Below are positions 41,524 to 49,696 of a DNA stretch of 59,400 nucleotides, one piece after another. The DNA lies in contig UROC01000003.1 in the NCBI GenBank assembly GCA_900549345.1, positions 1 to 59,400 on the forward strand, read 5' to 3'. How positions within the stretch are numbered: position 1 is the first letter of the stretch; each line of letters begins with the position of its first letter. The notes under the pieces are model-generated. The model did not search any database. It was not told where the DNA came from and saw nothing but the letters and a program-made list of their open reading frames with translations. The translations under genes were made by a program, and so were the position numbers. This stretch comes from an uncultured Collinsella sp. GTDB lineage: Bacteria > Actinomycetota > Coriobacteriia > Coriobacteriales > Coriobacteriaceae.

Positions 41524-41955
41524 GGCCTCGAGTTTGCGCACGCGCTCCTCGAGCTCCCGCTCGCGCGTCCGCCCCCCGGGGCCCTCCGGCCTGCCGCGGC
41601 GTCCCGGCTCGAGCGCCTCCGGCCCGCCCTCGCGGTACAGCCTGCACCAGCGGTCGAGCGATGTGGCGGCGGCGATGCCGAAGCGGGCCATCGCCGCCGA
41701 CCGCGGCATCCCCTCGTCCACGACGGCCCTCGCGACGGCGAGCTTGGTCTCCATGTCGTAGGTCCTGCGGCTCTCGCCCATCCCGATCAGCCCCTTCCTC
41801 CCGGTTGCCCGGTACGCGTAGAGCCATTTTCTCACCGCCGGGGCGGGAACGTCGAGCTTCTTGGCCGCGAGTTCGAAGCCGAGGCCGGCCTCGAACAGGT
41901 CGGCGGCGCGTGCCCTCATCTCGCGACCGTATCTTGCCTTCTTCCTGCGGGGCAT
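41446..41955 (-). CDS. IS3-family transposase OrfA (helix-turn-helix)
   Basis: A 169-residue DNA-binding protein with two HTH segments: RAADLFEAGLGFELAAKKLDVPAPAVRKWLYAY (about residues 15-47) and KLAVARAVVDEGMPRSAAMARFGIAAATSLDRWCRLY (about 63-100). A leucine-zipper-like end (RERELEERVRKLEAQVAYLKK, about 130-150) runs into the slippery AAAAAAA. GGGAGG seven bases before ATG 41955 supports this start. It acts as a regulator and as the front part of the OrfAB transposase. Confidence 0.85.
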   Translation of the reverse strand: MPRRKKARYGREMRARAADLFEAGLGFELAAKKLDVPAPAVRKWLYAYRATGRKGLIGMGESRRTYDMETKLAVARAVVDEGMPRSAAMARFGIAAATSLDRWCRLYREGGPEALEPGRRGRPEGPGGRTRERELEERVRKLEAQVAYLKKSIALKAEKSSQTGRKPRS

Positions 41956-42016
41956 TTCCGATGCCTCCCTTTTCTCGAACCTTAATTTCAAAGTCCAAGA
42001 AATGGGATGCAGTTCA

Positions 42017-42291
42017 GCGAAGGCCTGTTCCATATGCCCGGCGGCCCGCTTGCCAATTTGCAGGCGCTGCCGATGATGTGGCTCGTCAACATTCCGCGCA
42101 ACTTTATCATGGCCCTGCCTTGGAACCTGCTAGTGGCTGGTCCGGTTGCTCGCTTTGTCTTCCGCCGCGCCTTCCCCATGGGAACCGTCTTTGAAGAGCA
42201 GCATATGGAGCTCGTGCGCATGCCTGGCGCTCCCGTTGCCGATGCCGTCAATGACGTTGCCGAGGACATGGGTGCCGAGCCCGCCTGCTAG
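42017..42291 (+). pseudogene. C-terminal fragment of a membrane protein cut by the IS element
   Basis: The frame gives GLFHMPGGPLANLQALPMMW and NIPRNFIMALPWNLLVAGPVARFVFRRAFP, a hydrophobic helix ending in basic residues, then a polar tail to TAG 42289-42291. This resembles the last helix of DUF2798-like small membrane proteins, but I am not sure. The N-terminal part is absent: the IS right end lies directly upstream and supplies an ATG at 42007, and no matching gene start is found on the left side of the IS. Confidence 0.5.
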
Positions 42292-42390
42292 ACAACAGCC
42301 TCTAACCTAGAGCGCCCGCCGCACCCGGCGATTCCTTTTTTGTAGACGTTGTCGTATGGCTGCATGCGGAAAAGGCCCCAGCGGTTAACA

Positions 42391-42440
42391 TATACTCCAT
42401 ATGGGTAAAGAGACCAAAGCGCCGCCACGAGTGGCGCTTT
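42391..42440 (+). promoter_or_regulatory. clpC leader: candidate -10 and hairpin
   Basis: TATACT (42391-42396) could be a -10. AAAGCGCC (42416-42423) and GGCGCTTT (42433-42440) then form a hairpin before the gene, with a weak T-run. I see no CtsR heptamer repeats. Confidence 0.4.
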
Positions 42441-42476
42441 GCGTTTGAAAAACTAGCTCGTCTAAGAGGAACTAGC

Positions 42477-45119
42477 ATGTTAGACCGTTTTACCGATCGC
42501 GCGCGCAAGGTCATGTCCATGGCCAAGCAGGAGGCGCTCGATCTGCACTCAAATAAGGTGGGCACCGAGCACCTGCTGCTCGCGCTTGCCAAGGAGGACG
42601 AGGGCATTGCCGCCGAGGCGCTGCGTTCGCTCGACATCTCCTACGATGACATCATGGATACCCTCAAAGAGGTCCAGACCACGGTTCCCGAGCCCAGCGA
42701 GGAGACCGAGGCTGCCAAGCTCGCCTTTACGCCGCTCGTCATCAGCGTGATGGAGCGTTCATTCCGCGTGGCGCGTGAGAACAACCAGACCTACGTGTCG
42801 ACCGAGCACTTGCTGATCGGCATCGTCGAAGAGGGCAACGGCATGGCCATGGACATCCTCATGCGTCTGGGTGTGTCGTCTGCCTCCATCAAAAAGGCTA
42901 TCGAGAAACTCACTGCCAAGGACCAGGATAAGAAGCGTCCGCTCGCCGGTGCCGGTGCTGGTCGTCCCGGTGCGGGCCTGCCGTTCTTTAGCGGCTCGGA
43001 TGCCTCTCAGCAAAAGGGGAGCGGCACCGACACGCTCAAGCAGTTCGCCACCAACCTCACGCAAAAGGCGCGCGACGGCGAGCTCGATCCCGTGATTGGC
43101 CGCGAAAAGGAAGTCCAGCGTATGATGGAGATCCTTTCGCGCCGCACCAAGAACAACCCGCTTATCCTGGGCGATCCCGGCGTGGGCAAGACGGCCATCG
43201 TCGAGGGCCTGGCGCAACAGATTGCTGCTGGCAATGTGCCCGAGAATCTTATGAACCAGAATATCTGGACGCTCGATCTGCCGGGTCTTGTCGCGGGTGC
43301 CAAGTATCGCGGTGAGTTTGAGGAGCGCCTCAAGAACGTGATCCAGGAGGCGACCGAAGCCGATGACGTCATCTTGTTTATCGACGAGATGCACACCATC
43401 ATCGGTGCCGGTTCTGCCGAGGGTTCTATCGATGCGAGCTCTATGCTCAAGCCAGTGCTCGCACGCGGTGCTTTCCAGATCATCGGTGCCACCACGGCCG
43501 AGGAGTTCCGTAAGTACCTCACCAAGGATCCGGCCTTTGAGCGTCGCTTCCAGACCATTGATGTCGAGGAGCCGAGCGTCGAGGACACGGTCAAGATCCT
43601 GACCGCGCTCAAGCCGCGCTACGAGGAGCACCACCATGTGCGCTATACGCAGGGTGCTATCGAGGCCGCCGCGAACCTTTCCAACCGCTACATCCAGGAT
43701 CGCTTCCTGCCCGATAAGGCCATCGACCTCATCGACGAGGCCGGTGCCCGCGCTCGCATCGCCGCGAATCGCGCGCCCGAGCCGGTGCGCGAGGCCGAGC
43801 ATCGTATAGAGGAGCTCAAGGCCGCCGCGCAGGAGGCCACCGAGAGCGATGACATGAACAAGGCCGCCGAGATCACCGAGCAGCAGAAGGCCGCCGAGAT
43901 TGAACTCGCCGAAGCCAAGGCCGCCTGGACCGCCGAGCTCGACGCCAGCCCGCTCACCATCGACGTGAGTCAGATTGCCGACATCGTGTCCGTGACCTCT
44001 GGCGTGCCGGTTTCCTCGCTCACCGAGAGCGAGAGCCGTCGCCTGCTGCAGACCGAAAGCGTGCTCAAGACCCGCATTATCGGCCAGGACGAGGCCGTCG
44101 AGGCCGTCGCCAAGGCCGTGCGCCGCAGCCGCTCGCCGCTCAAGGACCCGCGTCGTCCCGGCGGCAGCTTTATCTTCCTGGGTCCCACCGGCACGGGCAA
44201 GACCGAGCTCGCCAAGACGCTCGCCGAGTACCTCTTTGGCAGCAAGGACGCGCTCATCAGCTTCGACATGTCGGAGTTCGGCAGCGAGTTCGAGGTCTCC
44301 AAGCTCATCGGTAGCCCTCCGGGTTACGTGGGTCACGACGAGGGCGGTCAGCTTACCAAAGCCGTTCGTCGTCACCCGTATTCGGTCGTGCTGTTCGACG
44401 AGATCGAGAAGGCGCACCCCGACATCTTCAACATCCTGCTGCAGGTGCTGGAGGAGGGCCGCCTGACTGATAGCCAGGGTAAGACGGTCGACTTCCGCAA
44501 CACGGTGATCATCATGACGTCCAACGTGGGCGCCCGCGAGATCGCGCAGGATGCGAGCGTCGGCTTTGGCACCACCGGCGAGCAGGGCCTCACCTCGAGT
44601 GAGATCAAAGGTCGTGCGATGGGCGAGCTCAAGCGCCTGTTCCGCCCCGAGCTGCTCAACCGTATCGACGATATTGTGGTGTTCCAGAAGCTCTCGGGCG
44701 AGAACCTGACTAAGATTGCGCACCTGCTGGTGGACGATCTGCGCCAGCGCCTGATCGCAAACGGCATGAACATCAAGCTTACCGATGCGGCCTACGACAA
44801 GATTGTGGCGGAGGGTACCGACCTCACCAATGGCGCGCGTCCTCTGCGTCGTGCCATCCAAAAGCTCATCGAGGATCCGCTGTCCGAGGAGCTGCTGGCC
44901 GGCGAGTGGGGCGAGGGCGATACCGTCCTGTGCGACGTGGCCGATGGCAAGTTTGTCTTTAGCCACGGCGCGGGCGAGATCCCGGCACCGCGTCCGGCGG
45001 GCACGCTCGGTGGCGATACCGCCCCGGCAGCACCGCACACCGGCAACGCTGCTCCTGTGGGAGGCGGCGTGACCTCGGGCCCCGGCGGCATGATGCAAGC
45101 CGGCTCTGGTGCGCTGTAG
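42477..45119 (+). CDS. clpC: ATP-dependent Clp protease ATPase subunit ClpC
   Basis: Hsp100 unfoldase that feeds substrates to ClpP. The 880-residue protein has the double Clp N-domain (about residues 1-145, FTDRARKVMSMAKQEA, SNKVGTEHLLLAL), AAA domain 1 with Walker A GDPGVGKTAIVEG (about 233-245) and IDEMHTIIGAG, a short UVR-like coiled middle region (EAEHRIEELKAAAQEATESDDMNKAAE), AAA domain 2 with GPTGTGKTELAKTLAE (about 568-583), a ClpP-contact-type loop region and a Gly/Pro/Ala-rich C-terminal tail of about 45 residues, longer than in most ClpC. AAGAGGAA precedes the ATG. mcsA, mcsB and ctsR are not adjacent. Confidence 0.93.
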   Translation: MLDRFTDRARKVMSMAKQEALDLHSNKVGTEHLLLALAKEDEGIAAEALRSLDISYDDIMDTLKEVQTTVPEPSEETEAAKLAFTPLVISVMERSFRVARENNQTYVSTEHLLIGIVEEGNGMAMDILMRLGVSSASIKKAIEKLTAKDQDKKRPLAGAGAGRPGAGLPFFSGSDASQQKGSGTDTLKQFATNLTQKARDGELDPVIGREKEVQRMMEILSRRTKNNPLILGDPGVGKTAIVEGLAQQIAAGNVPENLMNQNIWTLDLPGLVAGAKYRGEFEERLKNVIQEATEADDVILFIDEMHTIIGAGSAEGSIDASSMLKPVLARGAFQIIGATTAEEFRKYLTKDPAFERRFQTIDVEEPSVEDTVKILTALKPRYEEHHHVRYTQGAIEAAANLSNRYIQDRFLPDKAIDLIDEAGARARIAANRAPEPVREAEHRIEELKAAAQEATESDDMNKAAEITEQQKAAEIELAEAKAAWTAELDASPLTIDVSQIADIVSVTSGVPVSSLTESESRRLLQTESVLKTRIIGQDEAVEAVAKAVRRSRSPLKDPRRPGGSFIFLGPTGTGKTELAKTLAEYLFGSKDALISFDMSEFGSEFEVSKLIGSPPGYVGHDEGGQLTKAVRRHPYSVVLFDEIEKAHPDIFNILLQVLEEGRLTDSQGKTVDFRNTVIIMTSNVGAREIAQDASVGFGTTGEQGLTSSEIKGRAMGELKRLFRPELLNRIDDIVVFQKLSGENLTKIAHLLVDDLRQRLIANGMNIKLTDAAYDKIVAEGTDLTNGARPLRRAIQKLIEDPLSEELLAGEWGEGDTVLCDVADGKFVFSHGAGEIPAPRPAGTLGGDTAPAAPHTGNAAPVGGGVTSGPGGMMQAGSGAL

Positions 45120-45138
45120 GGATTAACATAGCTTTGCG

Positions 45139-45170
45139 AAGGGGCACTCCTGTCGGGGCGCCCCTTTTTT
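45139..45170 (+). terminator. Rho-independent terminator after clpC
   Basis: AAGGGGC (45139-45145) pairs with GCCCCTT (45160-45166), T-run to 45170. Confidence 0.75.
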
Positions 45171-45182
45171 ATGAGTAAATGG

Positions 45183-45213
45183 TGCTATACTCGAAATATA
45201 AATATGTATAGCA
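45183..45213. promoter_or_regulatory. Operator/promoter of the RelB-like/PIN pair
   Basis: TGCTATAC (45183-45190) and GTATAGCA (45206-45213) are perfect 8-base arms. The left arm overlaps TATACT (45186-45191), a likely -10, so binding of antitoxin or complex would repress. Confidence 0.65.
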
Positions 45214-45225
45214 GAAGGAGCTAGC

Positions 45226-45585
45226 ATGCCTATATCGGTACTCGACTCACGGCCGGTCCAGATGAATGTGCGCATGGATCGCCAACTCAAAGAGGCTGGG
45301 GACGCCGTGCTGGCGCATATCGGCATGACGCCGTCTCAAGCGGTGCGGACACTTTGGGAATATCTGGTCGTCAACGGATGCATGCCCTCGAGATCGGGGG
45401 TTGCGGCACCGAGCTCTAACGTGCCAGCGACTGCGTCGGTGGAATCAAGGGTTACGCAGGGCAGCCACATCGTGCGCGATGCGTGCCTCAAATACGGCAT
45501 TCCTGTTCCCGACCTCTCGGGTGACTACGATGACCTCTATGAGGAAGCAATGGCGGAGCGCTATCCCGAGTGGGTGGAGCTATGA
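45226..45585 (+). CDS. RelB/DinJ-like antitoxin
   Basis: A 119-residue protein. The N-terminal part (about residues 8-50) matches the ribbon-helix-helix domain of RelB/DinJ antitoxins: VQMNVRMDRQLKEAGDAVLAHIGMTPSQAVRTLWEYLV. The C-terminal part is acidic and partly unstructured (VPDLSGDYDDLYEEAMAERYPEW), the usual toxin-wrapping segment. AGAAGGAG precedes the ATG. Its stop overlaps the PIN gene start (ATGA), so the two are coupled. DinJ-type antitoxins usually partner YafQ/RelE toxins; a PIN partner is unusual. Confidence 0.82.
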   Translation: MPISVLDSRPVQMNVRMDRQLKEAGDAVLAHIGMTPSQAVRTLWEYLVVNGCMPSRSGVAAPSSNVPATASVESRVTQGSHIVRDACLKYGIPVPDLSGDYDDLYEEAMAERYPEWVEL

Positions 45586-46103
45586 GTGCAGACGGCATTC
45601 TCAAGTTGCTCATCGACACCAACGTATGGATGGATTACTTTTCTGGAAGGTCGGACCGGACATCGGATGTCGCCCGTCTATTCGAGATTGCCGATGTCTC
45701 GGAGCAGATTGCCCTGTTTGCCTCGTCTCTTTCGGTCAAAGATGTCTCGTATCTTGTCTCGGCGGCGATTAAGAGGGAGTGCCGAAGGAAGAATGGCTCG
45801 CTGAGCGATAACGCCATTGCGGCGGCGGACGAAACGGCCTGGGCATGCGTTCGGCAGATGCGCGAGCTTGCCCTCATCGCGCCGGTCGGTGCAGACGAGG
45901 TCTTCGACTCCTTTGTGTTCAAGTATCATCACAACGACTTCGAGGACGACCTGATGCTGGGCGTCGCCAATCGCATTGATGCCGATTACGTCGTGACGGA
46001 GGACAAGAATCTTATTAAACATACCAATGGTGTATGCATTAACGTTCAACAGGCGTTGAGGCTGGTTGAAGGGTCCAACGTCCCTTCGGCGCGGCCCGTC
46101 TAA
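45582..46103 (+). CDS. PIN-domain toxin (putative ribonuclease)
   Basis: A 173-residue PIN-domain protein. The N-terminal strand and acidic site are LLIDTNVWMDYFSG with Asp12; further acidic residues lie in DVARLFEIAD, in the middle helix, and in the C-terminal NDFEDDLMLGVANRIDADYVVTEDKNLIKH, as in VapC toxins. PIN toxins cleave RNA such as initiator tRNA or rRNA with magnesium. It starts inside the stop codon of the RelB-like gene. Confidence 0.85.
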   Translation: MSADGILKLLIDTNVWMDYFSGRSDRTSDVARLFEIADVSEQIALFASSLSVKDVSYLVSAAIKRECRRKNGSLSDNAIAAADETAWACVRQMRELALIAPVGADEVFDSFVFKYHHNDFEDDLMLGVANRIDADYVVTEDKNLIKHTNGVCINVQQALRLVEGSNVPSARPV

Positions 46104-46251
46104 GCTGCTTTATCTTGATAAAGTGACGTTTCCTCACCGTTAGCCGATGATGCGAGGGCGCTCGGCGTTTTCGACTGGTTTATGCAAACGAAGTCTGGGA
46201 ATATACAAGGCGCATGTCTTATTGTCTAACCAGTTGCGCCAAGGAGGCACC

Positions 46252-47709
46252 ATGGACTACAAGATTACCGGCTACGAGCCCGCCCAGCTGTTCCATTTCT
46301 TTGAGGAGGTCAGCGCGATCCCCCGTGGGTCTGGCAACGAGAAGGGCATCAGCGATTTCCTGGTCGCGTTTGCCAAGGAGCGCGGCCTCGATGTGTACCA
46401 GGACGAGGTCTACAACGTCATCATTCGCAAGCCCGCATCTGCCGGTGCCGAGAATGCCCCGACCGTGATGTTGCAGGGCCATATCGACATGGTGTGCGAC
46501 AAGCTGGGCTCCGTTGAGCACGACTTTACGACCGATGGTATCGATCTGGTCGTCAAGGACGGCGTCCTCACCGCTAACGGCACCACCCTGGGCGCCGACA
46601 ACGGCATTGCTGTCGCGCTTATGCTTACCGTGCTCAACGACGATTCGATTGCCCACCCCGCCCTCGAGTGCGTATTCACCACCGACGAGGAGACTGGCCT
46701 GGTCGGCGCCGAGACGCTCGACAAGTCCCAGATTAGCGCCCGCACCATGATTAACCTTGACTCCGAGGAAGAGGGCGTTGCCACCGTCAGCTGCGCCGGC
46801 GGCGTCGTCGTTACCTACACCTGCCCCATCGTGCGCGAGCACAAGACCGGTAGCACCCTCACGCTCGACATCTCCGGCCTGCTGGGTGGTCACTCCGGCA
46901 GCGATATTCACTTGGAGCGAGGCAACGGCAACCTCATCATGGCCCGCATCATCGACCGCCTGATGGTTGCCGGCGAGCCCGCCATCGTCAGCTTCAACGG
47001 CGGCACCAAGGACAACGCTATCAACCGTGAGTGCAAGGCCGTTCTGGTCTATGCCGATCACGCTGCCGCCGAGGCCGCGGCGCAGGTCGCCCGTGGCATC
47101 ATCGCCGACGTCACCGCCGAGCTCGAGGTCTTCGACCCCGGCTTTACCTGCACCGTCGAGATTGCCGACAACGCTGAGGTCGAGGCCATGGACCAGAAGT
47201 CCGCGCTTGCCCTCATCCGCGCCCTGCGTCTTGCCCCCAACGGCGTGATCCGCCGCAACGTCGCCACCGACGGCTCCGTCGAGGTTTCCTCCAACATCGG
47301 TGTGGTTGCCACCTCTGACGACGAGGTCAAGATCATGCTGTCCCCGCGCTCCTCGATTACCTCGCTGCAGAACGAGTTTAAGGACCGCCTGCAGACGCTG
47401 GCCGATGTCTTGGGCTTCGACGCCAAGTTTGAATTCGAGTATCCCGGCTGGAGCTATGCCGAGCATTCGCCGGTCCGCGACGTCTTTGTCGAGAGCTATC
47501 GCGAGCTCTTTGGCTCCGAGCTGCGCATCGAGTCCATCCACGCCGGCCTTGAGTGCGGTCTGTTTGCCGAGGCCCTGCACGGCCTGGACGCCATCGCCGT
47601 GGGCCCGACGCTCTCCGATGTCCACACCCCGGACGAGAGCATGGAGCTCGCTTCTGCTGAGCGCTTCTACGAGCTGCTCATTGACGTCCTCAAGCGCCTT
47701 GCCGCGTAA
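46252..47709 (+). CDS. pepD: Aminoacyl-histidine dipeptidase (PepD/M20 family)
   Basis: A 485-residue zinc peptidase that cleaves Xaa-His and other dipeptides. M20 landmarks in order: PRGSGNEKGISDFLV, LQGHIDMVCDK (metal-binding His and Asp), the TLGADNGIAVALML bridge Asp, FTTDEETGLVGAETLD (catalytic Glu), INLDSEEEG, the lid domain with GLLGGHSGSDIHLERGN, and the C-terminal HAGLECGLFAEALHGLDAIAVGPTLSDVHTPDE. GGAGG seven bases before ATG 46252 fixes the start; the longer frame from 46147 is not needed. It is followed by a shared terminator and convergent hipA. Confidence 0.95.
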   Translation: MDYKITGYEPAQLFHFFEEVSAIPRGSGNEKGISDFLVAFAKERGLDVYQDEVYNVIIRKPASAGAENAPTVMLQGHIDMVCDKLGSVEHDFTTDGIDLVVKDGVLTANGTTLGADNGIAVALMLTVLNDDSIAHPALECVFTTDEETGLVGAETLDKSQISARTMINLDSEEEGVATVSCAGGVVVTYTCPIVREHKTGSTLTLDISGLLGGHSGSDIHLERGNGNLIMARIIDRLMVAGEPAIVSFNGGTKDNAINRECKAVLVYADHAAAEAAAQVARGIIADVTAELEVFDPGFTCTVEIADNAEVEAMDQKSALALIRALRLAPNGVIRRNVATDGSVEVSSNIGVVATSDDEVKIMLSPRSSITSLQNEFKDRLQTLADVLGFDAKFEFEYPGWSYAEHSPVRDVFVESYRELFGSELRIESIHAGLECGLFAEALHGLDAIAVGPTLSDVHTPDESMELASAERFYELLIDVLKRLAA

Positions 47710-47761
47710 AGGTTGTGCTAACAACAGTCCGAGGCACGCGCTGACAGATTACAAATGATTT

Positions 47762-47808
47762 GAGGGGGTACCCGAGCTTTGAGCGACGGGTGCCCCCTCT
47801 CTTCTTTT
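47762..47808. terminator. Bidirectional terminator between pepD and hipA
   Basis: A 13-bp stem (47762-47774 with 47787-47799, one wobble) with a T-rich tail on the pepD side. Confidence 0.75.
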
Positions 47809-47832
47809 GGGAAATGGGAAATTGATTGGCGT

Positions 47833-49137
47833 CTAGCCCATATCCGCCCTGATGAGGTCGAGGGTTCGCTGGCAGTTTTCGCGGACGGGGCCGAGCATAT
47901 GCTCGCGCAGGTCCGCCATGCCGGGCAGGTCGGCGTATTCGTCCATGACCTCTTCCATGCAAATGGGTACCTCGTAGGCGAGGTCCATCATGGTCGCAAA
48001 GCAAAACTTCTCGGATAGCCCTGCATCGGTGAGCGCCGTCTCCAGCGCGGGGTCGCCCATACCGTGGTATCGGCGGATAGCACCTGGACCGATGCGCCCC
48101 ACACGATTTTCGCCGCCAACGCTCATAGCAAGGCGTGCCCGACGTCGCATGCGCTCATACGCCAAGCCCGATGCGACATCGTACATGGGTGCGAGTGCCG
48201 CGTTTGTGCCTTTGCCTAGGATGAGCGAGTAGTTTTTAGCGTGTGCGTCAGGCGCTCCGATAATGGCGTTATAGAACAACATATAGGTAAAAAGCACAAG
48301 ATTCATGTGGTGGGGGACTGTGTTAATCAGTCGTTCTTGGATGTCTCGTGTAGTCGGTCCTCCGTCGGCGGTGTATTTCTGGCTTGGCAATACACCGAGC
48401 GCCTGGCAAAAGTCCTCCTGATGCAGCCTTTCGATACTTCCGCTGTTATTGACCATTCTGTCGTACCGTTCAACGACGAGTGCGGCTTCGTCTTCAAATG
48501 TGCAATAGGAGACGTTGGCAGTTGGAATGCCAACACGCCGAGCCGTTTTCATGCAGACGAATTCGTTTAAGGCCTGATGTTTGAACCCGACGACACCATT
48601 TTTGAAGATATGGGTAGTGGGAGATGACCCTAGACATTCGTACCATTGGCCATCATGCCAAGCTAGTGCAAATTTGCCTTGGTTGCCGCCCAGGGACCAG
48701 CTTTCGTTGGAGCCCATCCATGTCTCTCTTTCGTCATCGCGAATTGCTTTAAGCTTGTGAGCGATTTGAGAATTGGTAAGCGGGCGGTATGCGGAGACCC
48801 TGCCACGGACGGCGTCTAATTGATCGGTTCGACAAAACTGAACGGCCCCCGCGCAGTCAAGACCGATATGGCACAAGAGGGCGACGGGGTTGTTGGATGC
48901 AACGTCATGCTCGGCGGCAATAGCGCGACGCTGCTCTTGACTGTCGGGCAAAAGGCCAAATAGGAACGGGCGGACGATGTTATGGCCATACGTGCGATTG
49001 GAAAGCGGCATTGTTAGCGATAGCGGTGCTCCGCGATAGGTTGGGGCGTATACAAAGCTGCAGAGTCCATGCTCGTCTTGCCGGAGAGTGCCTGCGATTT
49101 CGCCACAAATGAGGGTCGCAAGCTCCATCTCTGCCAT
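47833..49137 (-). CDS. hipA: HipA-family Ser/Thr kinase toxin
   Basis: A 434-residue HipA-fold kinase. The N-terminal HipA_N domain (about 1-105) has SLTMPLSNRTYGHNIVRPFLFGLLPDSQEQRRAIA. The P-loop-like segment is SWSLGGNQGKFAL (about 145-157), the catalytic loop is GAPDAHAKNYSLI (about 295-307) with the key Asp and Asn, and the metal motif is LAPMYDVAS. In E. coli HipA phosphorylates glutamyl-tRNA synthetase and promotes persistence; the target here is unknown. Its ATG immediately follows the hipB stop, so hipB-hipA is one unit with the antitoxin first. Confidence 0.9.
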   Translation of the reverse strand: MAEMELATLICGEIAGTLRQDEHGLCSFVYAPTYRGAPLSLTMPLSNRTYGHNIVRPFLFGLLPDSQEQRRAIAAEHDVASNNPVALLCHIGLDCAGAVQFCRTDQLDAVRGRVSAYRPLTNSQIAHKLKAIRDDERETWMGSNESWSLGGNQGKFALAWHDGQWYECLGSSPTTHIFKNGVVGFKHQALNEFVCMKTARRVGIPTANVSYCTFEDEAALVVERYDRMVNNSGSIERLHQEDFCQALGVLPSQKYTADGGPTTRDIQERLINTVPHHMNLVLFTYMLFYNAIIGAPDAHAKNYSLILGKGTNAALAPMYDVASGLAYERMRRRARLAMSVGGENRVGRIGPGAIRRYHGMGDPALETALTDAGLSEKFCFATMMDLAYEVPICMEEVMDEYADLPGMADLREHMLGPVRENCQRTLDLIRADMG

Positions 49138-49569
49138 TTATTTCACAACCTTACAGCCAAAGGAGAGGTCTGAAGTGTCGGAAAGGCCTTGCTCGGCTGC
49201 GATTTGGGCCAGCAAGGCACCATAGGAAGATGGCGTTCCTTGTCGGGCGGGTCGTCTGCCTACACTTGGCTTGGGCAGGGCATTCGAGTTCGCGATAGGG
49301 AGGTCCGCTATCGTCGTCGGATGTTCGGAGGGCGATGCGATGGAGTCGTTATCGCTTTGCGCAAAGAGACCTATGTCGAGTGCGTTAAAGACGGTCAGTA
49401 ACTTGTCGAGCCGAATACCCGTGGCGTCTCCTAGCTCGAGCGATGCGAGCAGGCGCTCCGAAACGCCGGCTTTTTTAGCGAGGGCCGCACGGGTGATTTC
49501 CTGCGACTCGCGTGCCTGACGCACATAGATGCCAGCTTGGCGTGGTGTGGTGATGGGAAGGGTATCCAT
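49138..49569 (-). CDS. hipB: HipB-like antitoxin (Xre helix-turn-helix)
   Basis: A 143-residue protein with an N-terminal HTH: RQAGIYVRQARESQEITRAALAKKAGVSERLLASLELGDATGIRLDKLLTVFNALDIGL (about residues 10-67). A long tail follows, rich in Ser, Pro and Ala with a short helical end (YGALLAQIAAEQGLSD). I start at ATG 49569 because GGAG is correctly spaced; an ATG at 49584 would start within the operator. It binds HipA and should repress the operon through the dyad just upstream. Confidence 0.85.
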   Translation of the reverse strand: MDTLPITTPRQAGIYVRQARESQEITRAALAKKAGVSERLLASLELGDATGIRLDKLLTVFNALDIGLFAQSDNDSIASPSEHPTTIADLPIANSNALPKPSVGRRPARQGTPSSYGALLAQIAAEQGLSDTSDLSFGCKVVK

Positions 49570-49583
49570 GGCGATCTCCAACA

Positions 49584-49624
49584 TGCAGACTTTTGCATAT
49601 CAGTATGACATGCAAAAGTCTGCA
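49584..49624. promoter_or_regulatory. hipBA operator dyad
   Basis: TGCAGACTTTTGCAT (49584-49598) and ATGCAAAAGTCTGCA (49610-49624) are perfect 15-base arms with an 11-base spacer just upstream of hipB. Confidence 0.75.
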
Positions 49625-49628
49625 CGAA

Positions 49629-49660
49629 AAGGCCTCATGCAAAACTTTGCATGAGGCCTT
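49629..49660 (-). terminator. mntP terminator containing HipB-like half-sites
   Basis: A 32-base near-continuous palindrome, arms 49629-49643 and 49646-49660, with TTTTCG on the minus strand after the stem. Its centre, ATGCAAAACTTTGCAT, shares ATGCAAAA with the hipBA operator five bases away. Confidence 0.6.
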
Positions 49661-49696
49661 GTACTGGCGTTGAGTTTTGAGCGATTGCGTTTGGCG

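Larger units (their letters stand above)
40554..42016 (-). mobile_element. IS3-family insertion sequence, 1463 bp
   Basis: The ends are related inverted repeats. The left end begins TGAACTGCGTCCCGAATCTT; the right end read inward begins TGAACTGCATCCCATTTCTT, with further matches (TGG.CTT). It encodes overlapping orfA and orfB on the minus strand, with a seven-A slippery run between them. No matching target-site duplication is seen: the outside bases are TTT on the left and GCG on the right. Confidence 0.88.
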
